Of a DNA stretch of 64,000 bases, positions 45,664 to 54,164 are shown in pieces (the first letter of the stretch is position 1; each line of letters opens with the position of its first letter). The position numbers and the translations under genes are program-made. Source of the DNA: Arthrobacter sp. S41 (GTDB taxonomy: Bacteria > Actinomycetota > Actinomycetes > Actinomycetales > Micrococcaceae); the NCBI RefSeq assembly GCF_004320535.1, contig NZ_SIHY01000001.1, positions 496,001 to 560,000 on the forward strand, read 5' to 3'. The notes under the pieces are model-generated. The model was not told the DNA's origin, ran no database searches, and saw only the letters and a program-made list of their open reading frames with translations.

Positions 45664-46620
45664 ATGGGGAATTTCCTCAACCTGCTATTACGTCGCCTTG
45701 CTGCACTGCCGGTGATGATCCTAGGCATCTCAGCCTTGGTCTTCATCATCATGAAGCTTGCCCCAGGCGATGAAGCCACCAACGCCTTGGGCGACAGCGC
45801 ATCAGAGGCGGCCAAAGAGGCCTACCGCGAAGAGCGGGGCCTGAATGACTCGTTGATCATCCAGTATTTCAAATTCATCGGACAACTGATCCGTTTTGAT
45901 TTTGGTGTCACCACGCCGCCGGCCCAGTCCGTATCAGCAATGATCGCAAAGGCCTTCCCGCTGACCTTGCAGCTAACTTTTCTCGGTGTGATCATTGCCG
46001 TGATTATCTCGCTGGCATTCGGTTTGCTCGGAGCTCTATACCGTGACCGCTGGCCGGATCAAGTAGTCCGAATTTTCTCCATTGCAGCCATCGCCACCCC
46101 ATCATTCTGGCTTGGCATCCTGTTAATCCAGTGGTTCGCACTGGGTAAAAACCCGCTGCTTCCATCCGGTGGTGCGGCTGCCGCCGGCTCCGGTTTGGGC
46201 ACCTGGTTCATGCACATGATCCTGCCGGCCTTGGCCTTGGCAATCCCCGTTTCCGCATCCCTGACCCGCGTGGTTCGTACCTCGATGGTCGAAGAACTTG
46301 ACCGCGATTATGTGCGAACCGCCATTGGTAACGGTGTGCCTCGGGGTGAAGTGATCTCCTGCAGCGTGCTACGCAATGCATTGGTCACCCCGGTAACCGT
46401 TCTAGGCCTGCGAATCGGCTACCTGCTGGGCGGTGCAGTAGTCATTGAAATGATCTTCTCGCTTCCGGGTATGGGGCAGCTGATCATGAACGGCATTACC
46501 AACAAGGACACCAGCCTAGTTCAGGGAGTCACCCTGACCATTGCGCTGACCTTCGTTCTGGTCAACACCATCGTTGACCTGCTCTACTTGCTGATCAACC
46601 CACGTATTAGGACGGTGTAG
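45664..46620 (+). CDS. satB: Sialic-acid ABC transporter permease (DppB-type)
   Basis: A 318-residue membrane permease with six spans of the DppB family. It starts GNFLNLLLRRLAALPVMILGISALVF; the EAA-like loop reads DYVRTAIGNGVPRGEVI (about residue 215), and the conserved IEMIFSLPGMGQL (about 262). The ribosome site GGAG precedes ATG 45664. The frame is intact, unlike satA and satC. It is the third gene after nanR's divergent promoter and depends on satC and satD for a functional transporter. Confidence 0.9.
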   Translation: MGNFLNLLLRRLAALPVMILGISALVFIIMKLAPGDEATNALGDSASEAAKEAYREERGLNDSLIIQYFKFIGQLIRFDFGVTTPPAQSVSAMIAKAFPLTLQLTFLGVIIAVIISLAFGLLGALYRDRWPDQVVRIFSIAAIATPSFWLGILLIQWFALGKNPLLPSGGAAAAGSGLGTWFMHMILPALALAIPVSASLTRVVRTSMVEELDRDYVRTAIGNGVPRGEVISCSVLRNALVTPVTVLGLRIGYLLGGAVVIEMIFSLPGMGQLIMNGITNKDTSLVQGVTLTIALTFVLVNTIVDLLYLLINPRIRTV

Positions 46621-46622
46621 CG

Positions 46623-48624
46623 ATGACCATCATGGGCTCCACGCAACAACCTGGTCACTCGACTCTCCAGCGGCGGCGCACGCTTCAAAGCGCTGCCAAT
46701 TGGCTCAAAAATAGCTCTGGCCTTCTTGCTGATCATTGCAGTCTTGGCGGTCTTTGCACCGCTGATTGCTCCGCATGATCCGCTAGATACCGGCATTCCA
46801 GCCCAAAAGCCGGGTGCAGAACACTCCTTCGGAACCGACCGACTCGGCCGAGATATATACTCGCGCTTGCTCTACGGTGCCCAAGCATCCTTGATTGTCG
46901 GCTTGGGCTCCGTGGCCTTGGCTCTGGTCCTTGGTGGACTGCTCGGAGCGCTGGCTGCAACAAGCGCTAAGTGGGCTAATGAAACCATCATGCGCATCAT
47001 GGACATGGTCATGGCATTCCCGGGCATCGCCCGTGCCGCTGCACTGCTGGCATCACTGGGAAATACTCTGCCGGTGATCATCTTGTCTATCGCCATCATT
47101 TACACCCCACAGATCGCCCGTGTTGTTCGAGCGAACGTATTGGCCCAATGGGGCGAAGACTATGTTCGCGCAGAACGAGTGATTGGTGCTGGACGATTCT
47201 TCATCCTCGGCAAGCACGTATTGCGTAACTGTGCGGCACCGGTACTTGTTTTTGCCACCGTGATGGTTGCCGACGCGATCATCCTGGAAGCTTCGCTGTC
47301 CTTCCTTGGCGCGGGCATCTAGGACCCGGCACCAAGCTGGGGCAATGTGATCTCTTAGGGTCGCAACCTGGTACTCAACGGTGCCTGGTGGGCTACCACC
47401 TTTGCCGGTCTGGTGATCTTGTTGACGGTTTTGGCGCTGAACATTCTGGCTGAAGGCATGACCGATGCTCTGGTGAACTCCAAGCGTTCAGGGGCAAAGC
47501 CGAAGTCGGATCAACCGGCAGTTCAAAAAGCCCGCCCAACCATGGACGGTGCTGCCAGCGAACGCCTGCGGACTGAATTGGATCTGCTCTCGGTAGCCGA
47601 AGCCAAGCGCAATGATCGTTTGGTTCTAGACACCTCCAACGGGGTCCCACGCACCATCTTGGAAGTTTCGAATCTGTCCATTCGCTTCCCCGAACGTTAT
47701 GGGGATACACCAATCGTGCAGAACGTCTCCTTCTCGGTACGCGAAGGCGAAACCATGGCGTTGGTTGGCGAATCAGGCTGTGGCAAGTCCATTACCTCGC
47801 TGGCTATCATGGGTCTGCTCGGTAAGAGTGCAAAGCTGAGCGGTTCAATCACCTTCGACGGCAAAGAACTGCTTCCCGCCACCATCGATGGTGGGACCCT
47901 GGCTGGCGATGACAAGGTCTACAAGGGCCTTCGTGGTGAACAAATCGCCATGGTCTACCAAGATGCCCTCTCTAGCTTGAACCCATCCATGCTTGTTGGT
48001 GACCAGCTGCGACAGCTGACCAAGCGTGGCGGACGCAAGAGCCCAGAAGAACTGCTGAACCTGGTCAAGCTTGATGCCAAGCGCACCCTGCGTTCCTACC
48101 CTCACGAGCTCTCCGGCGGTCAGCGTCAGCGCGTCTTGATCGCTATGGCACTCTCGCGCAGCCCGAAACTGGTGGTATGCGACGAACCGACCACCGCACT
48201 GGACGTCACCGTTCAGAAGCAGGTTGTGGAACTGCTCAACGAGCTACGTGAGCAATTGGGCTTCGCTATGGTCTTCGTTTCACACGACTTGGCCCTCGTC
48301 GCTTCGCTGGCGCACCGCGTGACTGTCATGTACGCCGGACAGGTAGTTGAATCCGGTCCGATTAGCGATGTACTCAAAGACCCGCACCACGAATACACTC
48401 GCGGTTTGCTTGGAGCGGTACTGTCCATTGAATCGCAGTCCGAGCGCCTGCACCAGATTCCTGGGACCGTGCCAAGCCCGTACGACTTTGCTGACGGCGA
48501 CCGCTTTGCGGAGCGATCCCTACGTGAAGACGCGGATCCATCCCGTCACTTGTCCTTTGTGCCGGTGGCTGCGGGAAGCGAACACCGATGGGCGAGCCAT
48601 AGTGAAAGAAGTAGGAGCAGCGAA
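46623..48624 (+). pseudogene. satC: Permease-ATPase fusion subunit of the sialic-acid ABC transporter, frameshifted with two ambers
   Basis: The intended product joins a DppC-type permease and a DppD-type ATPase, as in SatC/SiaG. Three lesions are visible. First, ATG 46623 is out of frame with the permease; deleting one G from the run at 46634-46636 gives MTIMAPRNNLVTRL in frame. Second, TAG at 47320-47322 falls after SFLGAGI, where glutamine is usual. Third, TAG at 47356-47358 lies in VIS-stop-GRN. The frame then continues with an intact ATPase: Walker A GESGCGKS, LSGGQRQRV, CDEPTTALD. No stop separates it from the next ATPase at 48625. Confidence 0.82.
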
Positions 48625-49422
48625 ATGAGTCAAGTTCCAGTCATCGAACTGCAAGACATTCACGTGCACCACAAGATTCGTGGCGGAAAACTTTTCAGCC
48701 CGCGTTTGGTGAAGGCCGTGAACGGTGTGAACTTTACGGTGCACCGCGGACAGACCGTGGGCATCGTGGGCGAATCCGGCTGTGGGAAGTCCACTTTGGC
48801 CTCCGTACTAGTTGGGCTGCAAGAACCAACCAGGGGCAAGGTGCTGTTCAACGGTGAAGTGGTGGCAAAGCGCAACGCGGCCGGACGAAAGGCCTTTGGC
48901 CGTTCGGTAGGCGTGGTCTTCCAAGATCCCGCCACCGCGTTGAATCCGCGCATGTCCATTATGGATACGCTCACCGATCCACTGCGCGTACATGGAATCG
49001 GCAATGACAAATCCCGCCAAGCCAAGGCGTTGGAGCTGCTGAACGTGGTAGGCCTGCCTGCCTCGGCTGCCTCTGCGCTACCTAGTCAGGTCTCTGGAGG
49101 CCAGCGCCAACGTGTAGCTATCGCACGAGCCTTGGCCTTGGAACCGGACGTTATCGTGGCTGACGAACCTACCAGCGCACTAGATGTTTCGGTGCGTGCT
49201 CAGGTACTGAATTTGCTAACAGATCTGAAAACCCAGCTGAACTTGGCCATGGTTTTCATTTCTCACGACATTCAAACTGTCCGCTACGTCTCCGACGTAA
49301 TTTGCGTGATGAATTCCGGAGAAATCGTTGAACGCGGCGACGCTGCGCAAGTTTTCGATTCACCAACCAATGACTACACCCGCACTTTGCTGGGTGCCGC
49401 TCCGGCCCTGCTGGAACACTAA
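48625..49422 (+). CDS. satD: Sialic-acid ABC transporter ATPase (DppF-type)
   Basis: An ABC ATPase of 265 residues, DppF/OppF type: Walker A GESGCGKSTL (about 53), VSGGQRQRVAIARALALEPD (about 157), Walker B VIVADEPTSALDVS, and an H-loop in FISHDIQTVRYV. ATG 48625 is preceded by AGGAGC. The upstream reading frame runs into it with no stop, so this start could give a separate protein or the ATPase could be made as part of a SatC-SatD fusion. It needs a membrane permease, and satC is damaged. Confidence 0.85.
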   Translation: MSQVPVIELQDIHVHHKIRGGKLFSPRLVKAVNGVNFTVHRGQTVGIVGESGCGKSTLASVLVGLQEPTRGKVLFNGEVVAKRNAAGRKAFGRSVGVVFQDPATALNPRMSIMDTLTDPLRVHGIGNDKSRQAKALELLNVVGLPASAASALPSQVSGGQRQRVAIARALALEPDVIVADEPTSALDVSVRAQVLNLLTDLKTQLNLAMVFISHDIQTVRYVSDVICVMNSGEIVERGDAAQVFDSPTNDYTRTLLGAAPALLEH

Positions 49423-49430
49423 AAATCCAT

Positions 49431-49449
49431 AGCCTGCCTAACGCAGGCT
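49431..49449 (+). promoter_or_regulatory. Small hairpin between satD and nanA
   Basis: AGCCTGC (49431-49437) pairs with GCAGGCT (49443-49449), loop CTAAC, 22 bases before the nanA start. It lacks a U-tract. Confidence 0.5.
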
Positions 49450-49471
49450 TCAGAAGAAAGATCCGATTTCC

Positions 49472-50419
49472 GTGGCTTATCAGAATAATCCAAAATACAC
49501 CGGCGTCATCCCACCGGTAGTTACCCCACGCACTGCCGACGGAAGCATTGACACTGTTGGCCTGGACGCCGTAGTTGAGCACCTCATCAAGGGTGGAGTC
49601 AGCGGGCTGTTTGTGCTTGGCTCCTCGGGCGAAGTCCCATACCTGACCAAGAGTGAACGCGATAGCGTATTGCGCCAGATCGTTGCCACCAATGCAGGAC
49701 GAATTCCGGTACTGGTTGGTGCCAGCGAACAGACCACCGCTCGCGTAATCGACGAAGGCTCCCGACTCATCGCTTTGGGCGCCGACGCCTTGGTAGTGAC
49801 CACACCGTTCTACGCCATCGCTAACGGTTCAGAAATCGAAGCTCACTTCACCGCAATTCACGAAGCGCTGAAGGTCGTTATCTTCGCCTACGACGTGCCA
49901 GTTCGTACGCACCACAAGCTGCCATTGGATGTGGCAATTCGTCTTGCTGAATCCGGTGCCATCGTTGGTGTTAAGGACTCCTCAGGCGACGACGTATCCT
50001 TCCGCCAGCTGATCCTGGCCACCAAGCATGTCCAGGGGTTCTCGGTCTTCACCGGACACGAAGTTGTTGTGGATGGCGCACTCTTAGGTGGGGCACACGG
50101 CGTTGCCCCTGGCCTTGGAAACGTCGACCCGGCCGGTTACCGTCGCCTCTTTGATCTTGCCCAGGCGGGTTCGTGGGCTGAAGCTGCCGCCGAACAGGAT
50201 CGCCTCGCACGAGTCTTTGACATCGTTTACACCCCGGATGCATCACGAGTCTCTCCTGGCGCAGCCGGGCTGGGCGCGTTCAAGACCGCATTGGTAGAAC
50301 TGGGTGTCATCTCCTCCAATGCGATGAGCGCACCAATGGTGAACCTGGACGAAAGTGAAGCGGCGAAGATCCGCGAGATCCTTGCCGAAACCGGCCTGCT
50401 GGCCGTGGCTGTCAAGTAG
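49472..50419 (+). CDS. nanA: N-acetylneuraminate lyase-like (DapA/NanA family)
   Basis: A 315-residue aldolase of the DHDPS/NAL family that splits N-acetylneuraminate into pyruvate and N-acetylmannosamine. LFVLGSSGEVPYL (about residue 45) is the pyruvate-binding loop, Tyr is in FAYDVPVRT (about 140), and the Schiff-base lysine in VGVKDSSGDD (about 168). GTG 49472 follows AAGAAAG. The frame is intact. It lies within nan genes between the transporter and nanK, which supports the lyase role over lysine biosynthesis. Confidence 0.88.
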   Translation: MAYQNNPKYTGVIPPVVTPRTADGSIDTVGLDAVVEHLIKGGVSGLFVLGSSGEVPYLTKSERDSVLRQIVATNAGRIPVLVGASEQTTARVIDEGSRLIALGADALVVTTPFYAIANGSEIEAHFTAIHEALKVVIFAYDVPVRTHHKLPLDVAIRLAESGAIVGVKDSSGDDVSFRQLILATKHVQGFSVFTGHEVVVDGALLGGAHGVAPGLGNVDPAGYRRLFDLAQAGSWAEAAAEQDRLARVFDIVYTPDASRVSPGAAGLGAFKTALVELGVISSNAMSAPMVNLDESEAAKIREILAETGLLAVAVK

Positions 50420-50430
50420 GTTCAAAACCA

Positions 50431-51366
50431 GTGCAAGAAAAACACAGCGGCACCGGCGCAGTGCTGGCCTTAGATGTAGGCGGCACAAAAATCGCCGGTG
50501 CCGTAGTCCACCCCGATGGCAGTACTGGCTTTCGTGCCCAACTTCCCACCCCAGCGCAAGCTGGATCTACGGCAATAATTGAGGCCATGGATTCAGTAGT
50601 TGCTCAACGGCAGTCGCACTGTGACAGCGTGCCTGTTGGACTAGGTATTGGATCCGCCGGGGTCATCGATCCACACACTGCGAAGGTGGTTTCGGCAACC
50701 GATACGATTCTAGGCTGGGCTGGAACAGATCTGTCGGCCGCTCTGGGTGACGCTACCGGGCTAGAAGTGCGCGCCGTCAACGACGTCCATGCGCACGGTT
50801 TAGGCGAAGCTCGATTCGGCGCAGGCCAAGGAGCCGACTCGGTCATGCTGCTGGCCGTTGGCACCGGCATCGGTGGTGCGTTTTTCACCTCAGGGCAATT
50901 AGTCAGCGGATTCCATCACGTAGCTGGCCACATGGGTCATATCGATTCGCCCTACGCCGCGGGACTTGAATGTTCTTGTGGTCGGTTTGGCCATGTTGAA
51001 GCAATCGCTGCAGGACCAGGAATCTATCGGCACTATCAGCGCTTGGCCAACAACCCTGACGTTGGTGACACTAAAGCAGTGACCACGCTGGCCAACTCCG
51101 GAGATCAACAGGCACATAAAGCCTTGTACATCGGGGAATTAGCGGCCGGAAGCGCCACTGGTTCTCTGGCCAACGTTCTTGATCCGCAAAGGATCATCAT
51201 TGCCGGTGGCATGGCCGGAGCCGGCGACATCTGGTGGGATGGGCTGCGCGCAGGCTTCGCGGCTAGCGCCATCAATCTTGTCAGCGGCACCGAACTGAGC
51301 GTCGCCAAACTCGGAACTGACGCAGCACTTATCGGAGCAGCAAGCCTGTTCTGGACAGAAAGTTAG
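50431..51366 (+). CDS. nanK: N-acetylmannosamine kinase (ROK family)
   Basis: A 311-residue ROK kinase that phosphorylates ManNAc to ManNAc-6-P. The ATP site LALDVGGTKIAG is at residue 11, the sugar-binding DVHAHGLGEAR region at about 115, and the ROK zinc motif HMGHIDSPYAAGLECSCGRF near 165 (split in the C-x-C-G-x-x-G pattern). GTG 50431 lies 11 bp after nanA. It is followed by nanE 11 bp later. Length and motifs are normal. Confidence 0.9.
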   Translation: MQEKHSGTGAVLALDVGGTKIAGAVVHPDGSTGFRAQLPTPAQAGSTAIIEAMDSVVAQRQSHCDSVPVGLGIGSAGVIDPHTAKVVSATDTILGWAGTDLSAALGDATGLEVRAVNDVHAHGLGEARFGAGQGADSVMLLAVGTGIGGAFFTSGQLVSGFHHVAGHMGHIDSPYAAGLECSCGRFGHVEAIAAGPGIYRHYQRLANNPDVGDTKAVTTLANSGDQQAHKALYIGELAAGSATGSLANVLDPQRIIIAGGMAGAGDIWWDGLRAGFAASAINLVSGTELSVAKLGTDAALIGAASLFWTES

Positions 51367-51377
51367 AGGAGTAAAAG

Positions 51378-52064
51378 TTGTTGTTATCAGCGACGGACCT
51401 AGAAAAACTACGTGGATCATTGATCGTCTCGGCTCAGGCATATCCGGGGGAGCCGACGCGTAATCCACAGATCATGGCGCAGGTGGCTGCCTCAGCGGTC
51501 ATCGGTGGTGCCGCGGCGGTGCGAGTTCAAGGCATAGCTGATATTCAGTTCACCCGCTCAGCCGTTGAAGTCCCGGTGATTGGTCTGTTCAAGGATGGAC
51601 ACGAAGGCGTATTTATCACTCCCACCATCCACCACGCATTGGCTGTGGCAAACGCAGGAGCGCATATTGTTGCCTTGGATGGCACGTCGCGTGAGCGTCC
51701 GGACGGAAAATCACTTACTGAAACGATTACCGCGGTGCATGAACGTACCGGTGCCTTGGTGATGGCTGACTGCGGCTCACTAAATGATGCATTGGCGGCG
51801 GCCGAGGCCGGGGCCGATCTGATCGGAACCACACTGGCCGGCTACACCGGCGAACGAGAAAAGACCGAAGGCCCAGATCTAGAACTGTTGGCGCAGATCG
51901 CCGGGGCGCAATTGGGCCGTCCACTGATCGCTGAGGGACGGATCCACACTCCAGCACAAGCTAAATCAGCACTTGATGCCGGTGCTTTTGCGGTGGTTGT
52001 CGGCACTGCTATCACCCATCCGGCCAGCATCACCGGCTGGTTTGATCAAGCGATGCGAGGCTAG
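51378..52064 (+). CDS. nanE: N-acetylmannosamine-6-phosphate 2-epimerase
   Basis: A 228-residue TIM-barrel epimerase giving N-acetylglucosamine-6-phosphate, which enters amino-sugar catabolism. VSAQAYPGEPTRNP (about residue 18), VIGLFKDGHEGVFITPT (about 62), ADCGSLNDALAAAEAGADLIGTTLAGYT (about 130) and AEGRIHTPAQAKSALDAGAFAVVVGTAIT (about 178; both quoted in part) match NanE. TTG 51378 follows AGAGGAG. It completes the nanA-nanK-nanE set. A nagA/nagB pair is not in this window. Confidence 0.9.
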   Translation: MLLSATDLEKLRGSLIVSAQAYPGEPTRNPQIMAQVAASAVIGGAAAVRVQGIADIQFTRSAVEVPVIGLFKDGHEGVFITPTIHHALAVANAGAHIVALDGTSRERPDGKSLTETITAVHERTGALVMADCGSLNDALAAAEAGADLIGTTLAGYTGEREKTEGPDLELLAQIAGAQLGRPLIAEGRIHTPAQAKSALDAGAFAVVVGTAITHPASITGWFDQAMRG

Positions 52065-52154
52065 TTCCAATTTGGTGTCTCTCGTTTCGTGCAGACTAGG
52101 AACTGACCTAGGCTTAAGCGCAGAACCTTATTCCTGCACGATCGGAGAAAACCA

Positions 52155-52718
52155 GTGGACGCTTTCATCAAGGGCCCAAGCAAGCGCGATGTAGCCGGTA
52201 TGAAAGCCGCGTTTGGTGACGTTGAGGCCGGCGACGTCCTTTCCGTACTCTACAAAACCACTCGATTCGGCAACTTCCTGATTACAGGTGCCGCGCACGC
52301 AACGGTTCTTGACGACGTGATGGTAGGCGGGCTCAACGCTGCCGCTGCCAAGAAAAAAGCCAAGGACACTGACGGTGCAGAAGTGATGCAGCGTCAGCCA
52401 GATAAGGACGTTCGCGCTTTCCCCGCCATTTTTGAAGGCGACTTTGCGCCAGAAGATATCGAGGTCGCCCAGCTTTCCCACGGAGACTTGGTTGTTGCCT
52501 CCTTCAGCCAGAACCCTTATGGCGATTTTGTTGTCACCGGCGTCGTTACTGAAGCGCAGAACGATCACGAGTACTTGATGGTTGGCCCGTGGATCTTGCA
52601 GACCGCCCAAGGCCAGGGCTTGCGTTTGCTCTCGGTGCAGCGCGTGGCCGCCAACGGCACCCACGTGGCTCCGGTGCCTACCCGTCGCGGGCTGGTTGAG
52701 GTCGACGGGCTGGCTTAG
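52155..52718 (+). CDS. Conserved hypothetical protein
   Basis: A 187-residue protein with no domain I recognise, no signal peptide and no membrane span. It has a beta-rich look with repeated VLYKTTRFGNFLITGAA and FSQNPYGDFVVTGVV segments, two halves that resemble each other (each ends GDFxVTG-like). GTG 52155 is preceded by GGAGAAAAC. Its last four bases overlap the convergent MocR gene end (52715-52718). A link to nan genes is not shown; its ribosome site and own spacing of 90 bp argue for a separate unit. Confidence 0.6.
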   Translation: MDAFIKGPSKRDVAGMKAAFGDVEAGDVLSVLYKTTRFGNFLITGAAHATVLDDVMVGGLNAAAAKKKAKDTDGAEVMQRQPDKDVRAFPAIFEGDFAPEDIEVAQLSHGDLVVASFSQNPYGDFVVTGVVTEAQNDHEYLMVGPWILQTAQGQGLRLLSVQRVAANGTHVAPVPTRRGLVEVDGLA

Positions 52719-54127
52719 CCGTACTGACTACGCAGGGCTTCGCCGAGAATTCTGGCGCCTTCATCAAAGGCGCCAGGATTTGGCCCCGAATAGTTGAGAC
52801 GCAAAAATTGTCCAGATTCTTCGGCAGGGAACCAGCTTCCACCCGCAGCAATGGCCAACTTGCGCGTTTCGCAGTCTTGTTCCAACTGCCGCAAGTTGGT
52901 GCCATCGGGTAACTGCACCCAAAGGTTTAATCCGCCAGGCGGAACGGACTGCAGGTGAGCTTCGGGGACGTGCCGGTGGAGCGCGTTGATCAGTTGATCT
53001 CGTCTATTGGTCAACTGCTGGCGCAATGAACGCAGGTGCGTGCCCCACCCCGGCTGGGTAACAACATCCAAGGCCACCGCCTGCAACGGGCCACTGACGT
53101 ACATTGACTGTGCCTGGTTATCTGCCAAAATCCGATCACGTGCCGGACCGCGAGCGATCAGCCCGGCCACGCGCACCGCCGGGGAGACACTCTTGGTCAG
53201 AGAACGCAGATAAACCACGTGCCCCGTGTCATCGCGGGCGGCCATGGGCGAAGACTCGGTGGAAATCCCGAAGTCCTTGGCCCAATCATCTTCGATCAGA
53301 AAAGCGCCACGAGCTTTAACAATCTCTAAAACACGTTCGGACACCAAAGGGGACCACTGTGCCCCTGTGGGGTTTGCAAAATTCGGGTGAGCGTAAAAAG
53401 CCCGTGCCCCAGTGCGCTCCAAGGCACGATCCAGTTCGTCGGTGTCTGGCCCGTTAGGCCCAGTTGGGACCGGCACCAAGCTCACACCGACTTGTGCTGC
53501 AGCCATAATGGCGCCCCAGTAGGTGGGGGATTCGATGAGCATTGGTTCGCCCTCACCGACCAACGCACGGAAGATCGAGCCCAGTCCGCTTTGGCTTCCA
53601 GGCAAAATGACAACATCTCTGGCAGTGGGCGCGCTCAGTCCGGGAAGCAGGTGTTCGTTTAGTTCGGAAGCGAACCATGCTTGTAGCTCGGGAAGACCTG
53701 CCGGCTCGGTACGCAGCAGTACCGACTCGGTGCGTGCTACTCGCGCGAAGGCCGACTTCACTAATCTCTGGGGCAACAATTCACGGTCTGGATAACCCGA
53801 GTGAAGAGCGATGACATCATTGGGCAACACCCGTTGGCTCGGATGTACCTGAGGCAAATGATTGCGCGTAGCGCCCAATGCTGCGGTCTGCCATCCGTAG
53901 TCGTTTGGTCGGGGTACCGGGATAGAGCGCACGAAGGTTCCAATACCCGGGCGTGACTCAATCAGCCCTTGAGTGATGAGAGTGCGTAAGGCTTTTTGAA
54001 CCGTCACCGGGCTTAGCTCGTAGTCCGCAACAAGTTGGCGGGTGGAGGGAAGCTGGGCGCCGGTTGGTGCAGTGGAAATCCACTCACGCAGTTTCGAGAC
54101 AAGCCGTTCACTGCTACTGTTAATCAT
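52715..54127 (-). CDS. MocR-type (GntR-aminotransferase) transcriptional regulator
   Basis: A 470-residue PLP-dependent regulator. Residues about 5-70 are a GntR winged helix (QLPSTRQLVADYELSPVTVQKALRTL), and the rest is a fold-type I aminotransferase-like domain with the PLP lysine in LRSLTKSVSPAVRVAG (about 300) and ARAFYAHPNFANPTGAQW. MocR proteins usually control a divergent transport or vitamin B6 gene. Its ATG (54127) overlaps the ATG of the divergent EamA exporter gene (54126), so it probably regulates that gene and itself. Confidence 0.9.
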   Translation of the reverse strand: MINSSSERLVSKLREWISTAPTGAQLPSTRQLVADYELSPVTVQKALRTLITQGLIESRPGIGTFVRSIPVPRPNDYGWQTAALGATRNHLPQVHPSQRVLPNDVIALHSGYPDRELLPQRLVKSAFARVARTESVLLRTEPAGLPELQAWFASELNEHLLPGLSAPTARDVVILPGSQSGLGSIFRALVGEGEPMLIESPTYWGAIMAAAQVGVSLVPVPTGPNGPDTDELDRALERTGARAFYAHPNFANPTGAQWSPLVSERVLEIVKARGAFLIEDDWAKDFGISTESSPMAARDDTGHVVYLRSLTKSVSPAVRVAGLIARGPARDRILADNQAQSMYVSGPLQAVALDVVTQPGWGTHLRSLRQQLTNRRDQLINALHRHVPEAHLQSVPPGGLNLWVQLPDGTNLRQLEQDCETRKLAIAAGGSWFPAEESGQFLRLNYSGPNPGAFDEGARILGEALRSQYG

Positions 54128-54164
54128 GAAAGACAATAGTACCGCTACTCTGAAAACGCCTCAA
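54115..54164. promoter_or_regulatory. Face-to-face leaderless promoters of mocR and the exporter gene
   Basis: For mocR (minus strand) TTGAGG (54164-54159) and TACTAT (54141-54136) have a 17-bp spacer and end eight bases before ATG 54127. For the exporter (plus strand) TACTGT (54115-54120) ends five bases before ATG 54126. The two -10 boxes form an inverted repeat, TACTGTT/AATAGTA, centred on the shared CATG. GCTACT recurs at 54113, 54144 and 54167, possible MocR sites. Confidence 0.6.

Noticed and set aside
44055-47358. TAG read as an amino acid throughout the genome or in the nan operon
   Set aside because: TAG ends intact genes in the same operon (satB, nanA, nanK, nanE), and the operon also has a frameshift, so decay or error is simpler than recoding.
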